64,000 nt of DNA from Leuctra nigra (lineage: Eukaryota; Arthropoda; Insecta; Plecoptera; Leuctridae), in contig OW203765.1 in assembly GCA_934045905.1 (NCBI GenBank), forward strand, positions 18,601,409-18,665,408, in the 5' to 3' direction. Made by a program: the position numbers and the translations under genes. Below the pieces are notes generated by a model. It made no database searches. It had not been told where the DNA came from and saw nothing but the letters and a program-made list of their open reading frames with translations. Position 1 is the stretch's first letter, and each line of letters opens with the position of its first letter. Shown here piece by piece: positions 20,301 through 29,883 of this stretch.

Positions 20301-23039
20301 CCTATTCTCTCACTGCTTGCAATCTTCTCTCTGAACTCCTGTCGTACTGTATGGGATTGCAGTTTCCACACTTTGATTCTGCCATTCTTTTTACTTCTTC
20401 TCTTGGCGGCGTGGTCCTTCTTGACGCTAAATTTTCCAACTAGCAGCCTATGATCGCTATCTAGGGCCACTGAAGGGATAACCTCAACATCCTCCAAGAA
20501 TCTCCTTAATTCCTTCCCCACACATATGTAATCGATAACGGATTCGGTAGCCTCTTCGCCGTGTCAATAATATAATATTGACATAATTTATAAATTAGTA
20601 GGGTAGGTTGGCATTATTGTAAATGACCTTGGTGTAGCAATGACTGTTTAGAAGGCGCCAATCTACTCAGTGAAAATCAACATGGCAGCTTTTTGACAAT
20701 CATGTTGACTAAAACATACAAAAAGCAAGCAAATTTTCGGAAATATTTTAATTCAAATCATTACCAAGGCGCAAGAATTTTAGGGTTCTGCATGTAAAAA
20801 AAAAAAAATCGCCTGCAATGTAATAGCTTCAATGGACATCATAACAAATACCGAACCTCAAATTGCTGATATCTAAAATGTGCTTGTGATTTTAAAAAAA
20901 GGCATGAAATCGTCATTACCACAACTCATCATTACCACAACACACACAATGCACAATGTATACAAAAATATAAATTTGGGGAAACGATCTCGGCTGATAT
21001 TTTTACCTTTTTGCACATGACTTCAAATACAATTTAAGTTTTTACATTTTTAAATTCGGACGAAAAATTTCTGAATTATTTTCATTTTCATTTTTGCACG
21101 TTTCGGGAGAATGACCCAGGTTCTGATTCTATTTATGTTTACTGAAGGCATATTCATTCTTCCATAAGCCATTGATTGCACAGTGATTTCTCGTGAGGTA
21201 CCTATTTCATGTGACACACTTTTTTTATGTTTTCGATTCCCTCATTAACTAGTTGTAGGTCCTGTAGGTAGGTAGGTAGGTACTACCAAAGTCTACAAAA
21301 AATGTTTCATATTGAAAAGAATATCTTGGGATTTCAACATATAAAAATAGGTCTAGGTTTGTAACTGAATATTTTTGTCAGTGAAAGAAAGTTTAAAAAC
21401 ATATGTAGTACACTCCCCCAAATAATAAACGTTACTCGAAAGAAAATGAATTGACTGAATAAGATTTGATGGCATCATCCCATGAAGTCAGTGCTAACGC
21501 ATTATCTAACTCTTTTAGGTGAGCTCTGATTTCATTGATAATAACAAGGATTGATTGTCAAGGAACCGGCCCAGCAGCCAATACGTTTTGTACCAAGTAC
21601 CGTTTATTATTAGGGGGAGTGTACCTAGGGTAGGTTACCTAACGTAACAAATTTATTTCATGAAATTTTCATAATTTCTTGCTTTCTTGGTTGCATAAAA
21701 TATAATACCAGTCCCAATTCAGTGTTTCAGTTAAGTTCCTCAGTTATTACAGTAAAATTGTGAAAGCACAACATGTGTTGCAAGAAATTGTCAATTATGT
21801 TAGTCCCGGAAGATTCAGTATAGGTACCGACCTACCTAGCTTTAAAGTTAAGTAAAATCGCTGGTAGCTGTAGTATTGGTTTGAATTTATCTCCACTACA
21901 CTGCATGAAGTGGCATCCAACAACTTGTGAGTTCAATGAAATAGATTATCCTAGCAGAGCTGGGTAGTAACTTAACGAAAGTACCTAAAGCGTTACATTT
22001 TTGTAACTTTTACAGTAACGCGTGCCTGCTAAGATAGAAGTAACTTAATATATATTAATAACTTAATATAAAAGTTCCTTTTGCAGTTACTTTTAGAGCA
22101 GAATGTACCTTCCCTCAACAATCAACATTCAAAACTACAGCATTTCCGCCCTGAAATCTGTACTTGATTTTCTCTGATAAGGAATTTTAGGCCACCTGCA
22201 CAAAACCGCATTCCAATCACGACGTTCATGCTTTTGGTGACAGTCAAAACAAGTGCGTCATCAGTTCGCCCTCTCACTTGCACTTGACCAACCCAATAGA
22301 ATTAGATGCAAGCCATTCTTACTTGGAGGAAATTCGTAGAAAATTTTGTTTTCCACAGAGAAAAATTACATACAGAATTTGTGTTTTAACAAATTGGCTG
22401 CATTCCGAAAATAAAATAATAAGTAACTTTTAAAGGAACTTTTCACTGAAAAGGAACTTCCAGTTCCTCTGATAAGTCAAGGAACTTTAACTTTAACTAG
22501 TTCCTTTTTTCGGAAAGTAACGTATCTTTAACGCGTTCCTATTTTTTTGGTAACTTACCAAGCTCTGTATCCTAGTACCTAGCCATGCAACCTTGAAATC
22601 ACATCAAAGTACCTACACATGTCACCGTCAATGCTTCCCTCCATTGTGTCGTGTGTATTGGGCTTTGTTTGCCTCTTTGTGTAGTCTAGTAGGTACCCAG
22701 GTACTTATGAATAAAATGTAGGTACATGTGCAATGTTCACACCTTCTTGGAGCTGGAGCTCGCAGCCCCAGCAGCGCCAGCTGGAGGCTCCTCAGCTGGT
22801 TCCTGTTCTTCGCCATCCAGAGATCCAGTCTGCATCACACTCATCATGTATCTGAAGAAATCGTTGCGGTTCCTCTTCACAGTTATCTCGTCGGAATCCA
22901 TGGTACACAGTTTCTGAACCCATTTCCTGCAGATATGCCTGTCGACTTGAACAGGCAAATCATTGATTACTTCCTGAGATTTCTCAAGGAGTTTTTTGAA
23001 TTCTTCATCATGTATGTCACTAATAAGGAGCACCGCCAT
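17381..23039 (-). CDS. DUF4485-domain protein, two exons
   Basis: Exon 1 is 23039-22743 (99 codons, donor AAG|GTGTGA). Exon 2 is 17578-17381 (65 codons plus TAG, acceptor ATTAG|GAA). Both junctions are phase 0, giving a 164-residue protein. Residues 8-75 resemble the DUF4485 pattern: DEEFKKLL.., RKWVQKLC.., VKRNRNDFFRYMM and TGSL. A Glu/Pro/Ala/Ser linker follows, then a compact end with LPQYISHWSADRKTYVAAK and DPCYGWDIPGKRW, which I do not recognise. No signal peptide or membrane segment. The 5.2-kb intron contains a LINE and two DNA elements. The joining of the two exons is inferred from phase and order. Its function is unknown to me. Confidence 0.68.
18173..20563 (-). mobile_element. LINE retrotransposon, 5'-truncated in the endonuclease
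   Basis: On the minus strand the copy starts inside an apurinic-type endonuclease domain (..TESVIDYICVG.., ALDSDHRLLVGKF). It runs through a complete reverse transcriptase and ends with a short 3' UTR (GGTTCCAAG.. block) and an ATTATTATT tail at 18173-18194. It is the longest member of the family also seen at 566, 2894, 5664 and 23255. The long open frame suggests a young copy. Confidence 0.88.
18266..20521 (-). CDS. LINE ORF2: endonuclease end and reverse transcriptase
   Basis: An uninterrupted frame of 751 codons, continuing upstream to about 20560. Motifs in order: endonuclease end with SDHRLL; RT palm motif A VFLDLEKAYDRLPR; motif B LRQGSVLSPTLF; catalytic LVYADDIVVWGE (the YADD box); and a C-terminal block RERLRWFGHMKRMQRERIP.. 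with GRPREKWREL. It reverse-transcribes its own RNA at nicked chromosomal DNA. The layout (one EN-RT frame with an RLRWFGH..RRGRPR tail) is common in arthropod LINEs; I do not fix the clade. Confidence 0.9.
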   Translation of the reverse strand: MGKELRRFLEDVEVIPSVALDSDHRLLVGKFSVKKDHAAKRRSKKNGRIKVWKLQSHTVRQEFREKIASSERIGEVGQVEEEWQTFKKVFVESAEEVCGRSSGRSKKKETPWWNEIVREAVRQKRTAWQTYEADRSTLNKAEYRRWKIRVRETVEEEKKKSMEELAGKLETDFEGNKKMLYGIIKEKRTRKVGQACMVDACGGLINDPVEVQALWKEYFKELLNVDGVALPESSGILQSENEEEEKCALREGEVEKALNEMKNGRSPGIDEITVEMVRAAGEIGKRWLFRVMSAAWKQRTIPDDWRKGVIVPIYKKGDRKKCSNYRGITLMCQCAKVFEKVVEFRLKEVVEEKLREEQYGFRPGRSTIDPIFTIRQVMERKWESGEKLYMVFLDLEKAYDRLPRKKVWECLKRKGVGLGLIERIKSTYEKNESCVQTVEGKTGWFEVKEGLRQGSVLSPTLFVIVMDELLRKVEPSEDQETNTLVYADDIVVWGETSECVQEKIDRWSQMTEEYGMRISQEKSETLVMERKATRNVKIRLRGLELAERGEFKYLGSWLTKDGKIGREITSRVQQANTFFQLVRKLLWNEQFPQKCKILLFKSYFLPILTYGSVTWAIGGKEESQLQAAEMKFLRSIQGVTKMDKIRSEKIRGDLKVERLAFKMGRERLRWFGHMKRMQRERIPRREFEAARSDKRRVGRPREKWRELVAEDVQERLEKWEEVEEGRWWEDRKKWKKLVEKKNEEEEPSLAS
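21463..21575. repeat. Dispersed repeat shared with 63185-63300
   Basis: A stretch of about 110 bp (GATGGCATCATCCCATGAAG.., GAGCTCTGATTTCATTGATA, ATAACAA.GATT, TCAAGGA) is present here and again at 63185-63300 with small differences. Ends and family are not determined. Confidence 0.55.
21955..22567. mobile_element. hAT-like MITE
   Basis: Termini CAGAGCTGGGTAGTAAC and GGTAACTTACCAAGCTCTG are inverted, with a gap. The perfect 8-bp duplication TATCCTAG flanks it (21947-21954 and 22568-22575). The interior contains AGTAACTTT/AAGGAACTT repeats near both ends. Non-coding. It sits in the DUF4485 gene intron. Confidence 0.85.
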
Positions 23040-23254
23040 GGTGGGCTTACAACTTTCTCAATTATTAATCACTCGAAAATTTTGGGCTATGTGAAGTTGG
23101 TATGAAATAAGATATTTTTAAGGGGGTGGAGATTTATTGTTGAATTTTACAAATCAAAAGGAACATAGCCTTCTTGAATGTCAACTGTATTTATAATGTT
23201 TGAGTCCAAGAACCCTGATTCTTGATGGAAGTTCACAGAATCTACTGGATTCCG

Positions 23255-23520
23255 TCCAAAAGGGAATTAGTTTGTGTACAGTCATCGGGATATGTAGGAA
23301 AGAGGTGAGAAGTGGAGACTGGTGAGCAGTGACTACAGGATTATTGTAGGAGGAGAGATAGAGAGAGACATGGTGGAGACTGGAGTGGCAACAGCCGGAA
23401 AATATAGAAGATGATTGAGGGAGAGACTGTCGGGCCTGACCAGCCGTCATCACTGAAGTAAAGGACCATGATTAGGTGGATCTCCCCTGACCCAATACTG
23501 TTTGGGAAATGGGTGACAAT
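23255..23520 (+). mobile_element. 5'-truncated LINE copy
   Basis: It matches the 3' end of the LINE copy at 2894-5605 (GTGACTACAGGATTATTGT.., GAGAGACATGGTGGAG, CATCACTGAAG, TGACCCAATACTG). It lies about 215 bp upstream of the DUF4485 start codon, between that gene and SRSF2. Confidence 0.65.
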
Positions 23521-24013
23521 ATTTGTTGAAATTACACAACTTAATAATTAATAGCGTTGTGTTTGTTACGAATAGAATGACAACTGAAGTGCCTAGTGGA
23601 AAGTCGGACACTATTCTTTCTTCATTTGCTATTTTAAATTTTTTAGCATCGCTTGTCCGACCTATTGAATATTGTTGCGTCAGATGAGGGCTAATCGAAC
23701 TTTGATCGAACCATATGCTATTAAAATGTGTGGGAAAGTCTTTATAATTTCACAAGATCAAAATGCCTTTTTGAAAAATTTAATAATATAACTGTTGAAT
23801 TTTGTAGATCCTTATTTATGTAATAAATAATTTTGTATATTTAGAGGGGCTCTCTCTGTAGCCGTTCTTTCCAATCCAAGCTTGGTGTTGGTCGTGTTGG
23901 TTCCTTTTTGCATGTTTAAATTTGAAAAGAATAATGTTGGTACCGCGGGGGTACTGAGGTTGGTACTTCCATTTCTCTTGTTATTAGGGGCGGTCTCTGG
24001 TTTCCATGGCAAC

Positions 24014-24021
24014 TGACGTCA
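24014..24021. promoter_or_regulatory. CRE palindrome TGACGTCA upstream of SRSF2 exon 1a
   Basis: A perfect CREB/ATF half-site palindrome 175 bp upstream of the exon 1a start codon, in a locally GC-richer stretch with GCGTCGCCATATTG nearby (a YY1-like CCAT core). No TATA box is seen. Likely part of a housekeeping promoter. The regulatory role is inferred. Confidence 0.35.
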
Positions 24022-24195
24022 CACGCTACTTTACTTTGCGTCGCCATATTGTTTAGCAAAAAAGCAATTTGTGTTTTCGGCATCATCGTGGTTTCGGTGT
24101 ATTGTACTGTCACATTGTTACTTCTTTGTAAGATTCGTGGTTTAGTGGAAGCTAGTGCTAGAGCTAGTTCATCTGCAAATTGATAGCTCTCCACA

Positions 24196-26503
24196 ATGAG
24201 TTATGGCAGGCCCCCTCCGAGAATTGAAGGGATGATATCTTTAAAAGTTGGTAATCTTACCTATCGTACGACTCCTGAAGATTTGCGACGTGTATTCGAG
24301 AAGTTTGGGAGTGTTGGAGACATATACATCCCCAAAGACAGATTTTCAAGAGAAAGCAGAGGATTCGCTTTCGTTAGGTGAGTAATACCTTGATTTATGA
24401 TAAAAGCAAATAACTAAATAAAATTTGGGCATTGTACCTACCTATACCTATTGCACCTTTGACTTGCGTAGTAGGGAGGTCTGTTTTTTACCACTGCAAT
24501 GTCCGGCTAAATACTATGTTCCGTGTTGGTAAAGGTCTGTTTTATGGGATAATAGGAATAGATAAGTAGACATGATTGCTAACTATGCGTCCCTCGTTTG
24601 GAGGCAACCCAAATTTACGTCTCGGCTTCGAAATGTGGAATTTTTGTGCCGGGCACATTGCGCGCGGGCGCCATTTTCCTAGAAAACGGCATTGATCCGC
24701 CATCTTTGATTTGGTCAAAGCTTTGAGAAGCCGACGTGAAGGACGTTTACTGCGAAATTGCAAATAAACAAAGTATTGTCACATTCCTGTGCGTTTTAGG
24801 GGTTTCAAGTTCAATTAAAAGTGTATTAGAAGTGAAGGAACAATGAGTTACGGTAGACCTCCCCCACGGATTGAAGGAATGGTATCTTTGAAAGTGGATA
24901 ATTTGACCTATCGCACGACGCCGGAAGATTTGCGTCGCGTATTTGAGCGATGTGGTGAAGTAGGAGATATTTACATACCACGCGATAGATTTTCGCGTGA
25001 AAGTCGCGGATTTGCTTTCGTAAGGTATGTCCTACAGATTTTCCTTTCCAGACAAAAACATGCTAGCAATTTTATTGCCAAAAATCGCCGACGTGGGGGG
25101 GAAAATTCCAGAATACAACATGGCGGTATTTACACCTGGTTCGTCATTGGTTGTTTGTTATTTCAGGTTTTATGACAAGAGAGATGCTGAGGATGCACTT
25201 GACGCTATGGATGGCCGACTTCTAGATGGCAGGGAGCTTCGAGTGCAAATGGCTCGCTATGGCCGACCGTCAAGTCCATATCGCAGGCACAGTCGCAGGA
25301 GGAGGTAGATATACATTATACAATATACCGAAGCTTGGTTTTGCACCATCTCAATAAGCACCCGACATTTTAAATCTGTATTTTGCCAGTATTTTGTTAT
25401 CCATGGCAACAAATGTATAGATTCTGCCAATATCTTTTCCTATTCGAGAAAATGAGGAACACAACTGACCTCTGGTGGATTCTTTGGTAGGTAGGTTACT
25501 ACTAGACATAGGGAGGATATCAGGTGGATATTTAAAATTATATTAAATTTGCTTAGTTGTTTGTCATGGCTGAAAAAGTAAACTAGTAACTAAATTTCAA
25601 TTTCAATTGTTTCTCCTTTTCACTGCCCTATGGAAACACAAACTTCAAAATAAAAAAGTGCATCTAAAAAGTTTCCTGCCAGAGTGGCTCCATCACGTAC
25701 CTATCGCTTAATTTGTTTGAATCGGGAAAAAGTACAATTAATTTTAGAGTTCGGAAGAATGTTGTCCGTCATAGCAACAAGCAACAACAATGTAAAAAAG
25801 TCAATGCAACAATTTTCTTTGTAGCTAAATTACCATCCTTCATTTGATCAACAAAGCAGGTGATTCGATAGTGAAGATAAATATGGTCGCTATTCATAGT
25901 TTGCACGAGCTTCTTTGTTTTACATCCTCACTGTAAAAAAGTATATTTCCGGCCATTTTGGTGTCAAGTCGATTTAAAGTAATTACTATCAAAAATATAC
26001 AGAAAAACCGATTGACAGCCGTTCTGACATATTACACCAAGATGGCCGTGCAACAATGAGACGATGTCAAGTACAAAGTGCAAACTATGAATTAAAATGT
26101 TTAATAACACAAGCCTGGCCTCAGTCAGTCCTGATTGCTATGATTCCTTTATTAGGCAGTATTTCAGAATCAGATGCTAGAGCTCTAAGATTTTCAAATT
26201 AAAGCAAATTAAAATGTGGGGACCATTATTCTACTATTGTGATTGTCGTTATCTTGAAGAATAGTAAATACTGTTACGTGTGAAAGCTCCAGGTCCCGTT
26301 CGCGTGGCCGCCGCTCCCGCTCCAGGAGCCGTTCCCGCTCGCGGTCGCGCAGCCGCTCTCGCGGCCGTCGCTCTGACTCGCGCAGCCGATCGCGCTCCCG
26401 CTCTCGCTCCGACAGCAAGAGCTCGCGTGGAAAGTCACGCACACACAGCAAGTCTCCTCGCCAGAACAAGACCAAGAGCGAGTCACGGTCTAAGTCCAAG
26501 TAG
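24196..26503 (+). CDS. SRSF2: SR splicing factor SRSF2 (SC35), with exon 1a
   Basis: Exons 24196-24377 (1a), 25167-25304 and 26287-26503 (phase 2 throughout) give 178 residues. There is one RRM: RNP2-like [12 protein letters not shown] at residues 16-27, RNP1 SRGFAFVRF at about 54-62, then [21 protein letters not shown]. An RS domain of about 70 residues made of SRSRS dipeptides follows. The closest family match is SRSF2, which binds exonic enhancers and recruits spliceosome factors in nuclear speckles. The RS exon has two in-phase acceptors 6 nt apart (26287 or 26293). The stop codon is 2 nt before a donor (26506), so the 3' UTR contains an intron; the next exon begins near 26827. An alternative first exon is at 24843. 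Confidence 0.93.
24843..25024 (+). CDS. SRSF2: SRSF2 alternative first coding exon 1b
   Basis: 182 nt, the same length and end phase as exon 1a. It encodes the same first 61 residues with six changes (I14V, G19D, K36R, F37C, S39E, K47R), although codons differ at many silent sites. Residue 19 is Asp here, as in canonical SRSF2 (VDNLTYRT). The start codon is preceded by its own GC-richer upstream sequence with GCGGGCGCCATTTT and CCGCCATCTTTGA (YY1-like cores). The donor is GTATGT and exon 2 follows 142 bp later. It is therefore likely a second promoter-linked first exon and not a cassette exon. Confidence 0.88.
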
Positions 26504-27042
26504 AGGTGAGTTTGTTGATATCTCGTCTTGAGGCACAAGTCAAACGTCTAGCTGAAAGGTCACAGGATGGATGATTATTGATTTTTATATCTGCACTATG
26601 TAGGTATTGTTTTTACATTGGTCATAAATTTGGTTATCAATAGGTCTGTTCGTCGTCACTATTTTTTATTTAATACTACGACATAGATTACTTATTGAGT
26701 AGGTATTGATAGAGTAATTGCATGGCATTTAAAGTGCATTAGCGGAAAGAGTTAACTGAGCACGGACGTTGAATACAAATCATATGCAATCCGACCATCA
26801 CTGACTCTGTATGTCTTTCCTTTCAGATGACCTACAATTTCGCTACCGAGATGGTAGAGCACTGCTCGGGTTTCTCTTAATAGCGGATTATTTTTCAAAG
26901 CAAACCACTCATCTGCTATCAGCAATGAAAGGTACTAAGCATTGATTTTGTATCAATAACCATAAAATTACTAGGTATACTAGGCAATAGATAGCTTAGA
27001 TTGTCACTTCCTTATTACATTTCTTAATGCTGATTTATGTTG

Positions 27043-27048
27043 AATAAA
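27043..27048 (+). terminator. Candidate poly(A) signal of SRSF2
   Basis: AATAAA in TTGAATAAATGAG, 216 bp into the 3' UTR exon that begins near 26827. Other AT-rich candidates lie further on, so the exact 3' end is uncertain. Confidence 0.4.
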
Positions 27049-29046
27049 TGAGATTTGGTAGCATTGATATTGGGTTAATAAGAGGCCCAGCCATATTGCA
27101 AGGTAGCACTAATGCAATTCTAAATGTTCGGATGTTGTTCCCACCGAACTTGTATTTCATTATATTTGCTTCTGGTATTTTTCTCGAAAACAGGACACGT
27201 GAAATTTTTCATATATTTCACAGATCTGTGTAAATTTACTTAGATTTTAAATTTATCACTGGTAATTAATAGTAATTACTTACATCCTAAGATAAATTTT
27301 AGCTGGGTTTTTATGTTCAATTGTTGCAAACTTGTAGTTTAAATGTAAAGCTTTCTACAAACAATTGTAATATCCTAATTACTCCTCATAAAATCATTTG
27401 TATTGCCAATAGATGTTTTTATTTTTATTGAAACAGAAATTCATTTTACTCCTATTAAAATTCCTGCAATTAGCTGGGAATTTGTCAAGATTAGTTACAA
27501 TCTGTGAATTTTGCTACGGCACATTTCCAAGGGATGCATTCTCTTTACCTAGTACTAGTTCAAAAGACAGGAACTTGTAACAGTTCAATACCAATATAAT
27601 CAGCTTTTATAATTATATTGATAACACATGCACAGCAGATTGCCTTTCGCCAAGAACGTGCACAATTGAACTTCTCATAAGACGTTGATGCAGAATATCA
27701 TAATATGTCTAGTTATTATAAATTAAATGGTACCATACCCAGTTTGTATGAATGGCGTGTTGTTATTGTGCCATCATATGACACAAGAACACTGTAAAAT
27801 TACATGTTTTAATCTGCAACTTATTATTTCAGTTGTGCACCAATTATTTTAAATTCCGAATGGCAGATTTAGTCGCGGCCAGCTTGTTTGTGTGAAAACA
27901 GTGCAGCGGAGAACTGTTTCCATTCTAGGTAGCTCTGCCGCTTTGCTGGACACTGACGCATGACCACCCCTATTCAGCTACATATTATCTTGCAGTGAAC
28001 CGTCCTTAACCCTGTTTTTGTGGTACCGCAGGGTTGGTGGCGGTGGCTGCCAAACCTGTTTGCTGTGTAAGCTGAGTTGGGGTCGTGGTAGCTGTGGTGG
28101 GTGCAAGCGAGAGAGGTGTATGCAGGCAGGAGGCAGGCCAGGCGGTAGCAGTTAGTGAAGGCGGTGGCGCAGTCGACGCTTTGGTATCTCCTATATAACA
28201 TTTACAATTTGCGACAATCTGCGGCCAGAGCGCAGTTGTCATTCATGCCTGCAGGCTGCACAGTGTGCAGTGACAATCCTTCAGATTGGACATATTTATT
28301 TGCCTGCAGGTATAAATTCACTTACTCCTAATACGTATATCTAAACTCCTACTTTGGTCTTTTTGATGGAGTTTCCATCTTTTCTTTAAATTAACGACCA
28401 GGGACATGTTGCTTACAATGTTTACTTACAGGTGTAGTGGTAAGTATGATCACTCCCAAATACTGGGCTATCACTCTTCTGGATGGAACAATAAGTTCAT
28501 ATAATTCCCAATCTGCACTTACATATAACTTATTCCAATCATAGTTCCAATGAAGCTCTCTACATTTTTATTTGTTGAAATTTAATATTCGCTGAGCCCA
28601 GTCAATTATTCAAGTCTTTCTTGAAGTCTCTCGACTCCTCATTGTGATTATCTGAGAGCACGCTTCCATTTTCAATTAGCGTGAAAAACAAAATGCATCA
28701 TAATCGTAATTCTTAAGAAATTATATGAAATCTCGTATCTTCTCTGATGCAGTTCAGGTAATTGAATCCAAGAGCAGATTAATATTGACTTGATGTTTTA
28801 TAGCAGCATATTGCCACAGGATCTTCTTCAGTGGACTTCTGCTACTCGGCGGTGCAATGATTGCCTGTTTAATTACTTGTGACAATTAATGCAACAATAA
28901 ATCAACATTATTTGGCAAAGTGACATTTGTTTTGCATTATGGTCAATGCCTTACTGTCCCAATATAATAGTATCCCTTATTCTATGAAGGCAAAAATTCT
29001 ATTAGTATATTCATGCAATTATTTTTCAATGAAAATCATTGTGATA
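27049..29046. other. Intergenic, SRSF2 to PDAP1
   Basis: No supported coding frame. 27960-28280 is GC-richer, with purine/G-rich stretches (GGTGGCGGTGGCTG, GCAGGCAGGAGGCAGGCCAG) bounded by TGCAGTG-type ends, but I cannot assign it. The rest is AT-rich and probably includes the 3' UTRs of the flanking genes. Confidence 0.5.
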
Positions 29047-29506
29047 CAGTAAACCCTCGTTATTACGAACTTCAATAATTCGAATTTAGGGGTAAATTCT
29101 AACTAGGTGCATGGTCCCAGTGGACAGGATAGGTTTTTACATGTTAAATCATTTTTATAAATAAAATTTTAGGTTAATTCGAAATTCGAACTGAATTTTG
29201 GTCCCAGACCAAGTTATTCCTTGCATACAGTTGTTTTAATTCGAACTTTGCAAAAGGATTGATAAAATAATCGCGAACAAACTACGAAAAAAAGAACACT
29301 CAAAACACAACCTTCAATGAGGTCATGTCAAACTGCTCACTCCAAGAGAATCTGGCTTGCGAGGTTGGCCAAACTGCTGTTACAGGTTTACCAACCCCAC
29401 TTTTTTGAACTGTCGGGAATATTCAATAATTATATATTTCGAACTTTTTAAATTCGAACTGTGATTTTTTGGGTCCCTTTCAATTCAAATTAACGAGGGT
29501 TTACTG
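29047..29506. mobile_element. pogo/Tigger-like MITE
   Basis: Ends CAGTAAACCCTCGTTA and TAACGAGGGTTTACTG are perfect inverted repeats flanked by TA on both sides (29045-29046 and 29507-29508). The TA target and CAGTAAACCCTCGTTA-type ends match the pogo branch of Tc1/mariner. The interior has AATTCGAA repeats and no transposase. Confidence 0.85.
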
Positions 29507-29883
29507 TAATATGATCAAGGGAGATTTCTCAACTAAAATTAGGAAGACGCATGACAGGAATGTGCAGGTACTGCAATAATATAGTGGATTATAAATTATA
29601 CCATGGCAACCATGCCGAGAGTAATGTTTTAATTGATGAAAAGTCACATTTTCTTGATCTTACACATAATATTTAATCATTAAATATCTCCTGCATACAT
29701 CAATCCTCTGCAAAAAAAAACAAATCAAAATTGAGTATCTTATCTTCCAAAAAAAGCTAGGTGTATGAAGTAATTGATGCTGGGAACACAATATTTTTTT
29801 TGGCAAGATCTTAGATAAACATCTGACATTAGTTTCGGGAAATTGAGTGAAAAGAGAATTGACATGTCTTTATTTTCTGAAAG

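Larger units (their letters stand above)
17865..21118. mobile_element. TIR element (TGGGTCATTCTCCCGAAACG) split by a LINE
   Basis: The left end TGGGTGATTCTCCCGAAACG is matched inverted at 21093-21118 (CGTTTCGGGAGAATGACCCA) with one mismatch. Removing the LINE at about 18173-20563 leaves roughly 0.85 kb of AT-rich non-coding sequence. No clear target duplication and no transposase. Confidence 0.65.

Noticed and set aside
18215..20453. Plus-strand Ser/Pro/Leu-rich frames
   Set aside because: Antisense shadows of the LINE reverse transcriptase frame.
26209..26538. Minus-strand frame rich in RERERDR
   Set aside because: Antisense of the SRSF2 RS-domain codons.
27974..28242. Minus-strand frames of 75-78 codons in a GC-rich patch
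   Set aside because: Low-complexity Thr/Ala/Pro content, no splice or family support; composition explains the openness.
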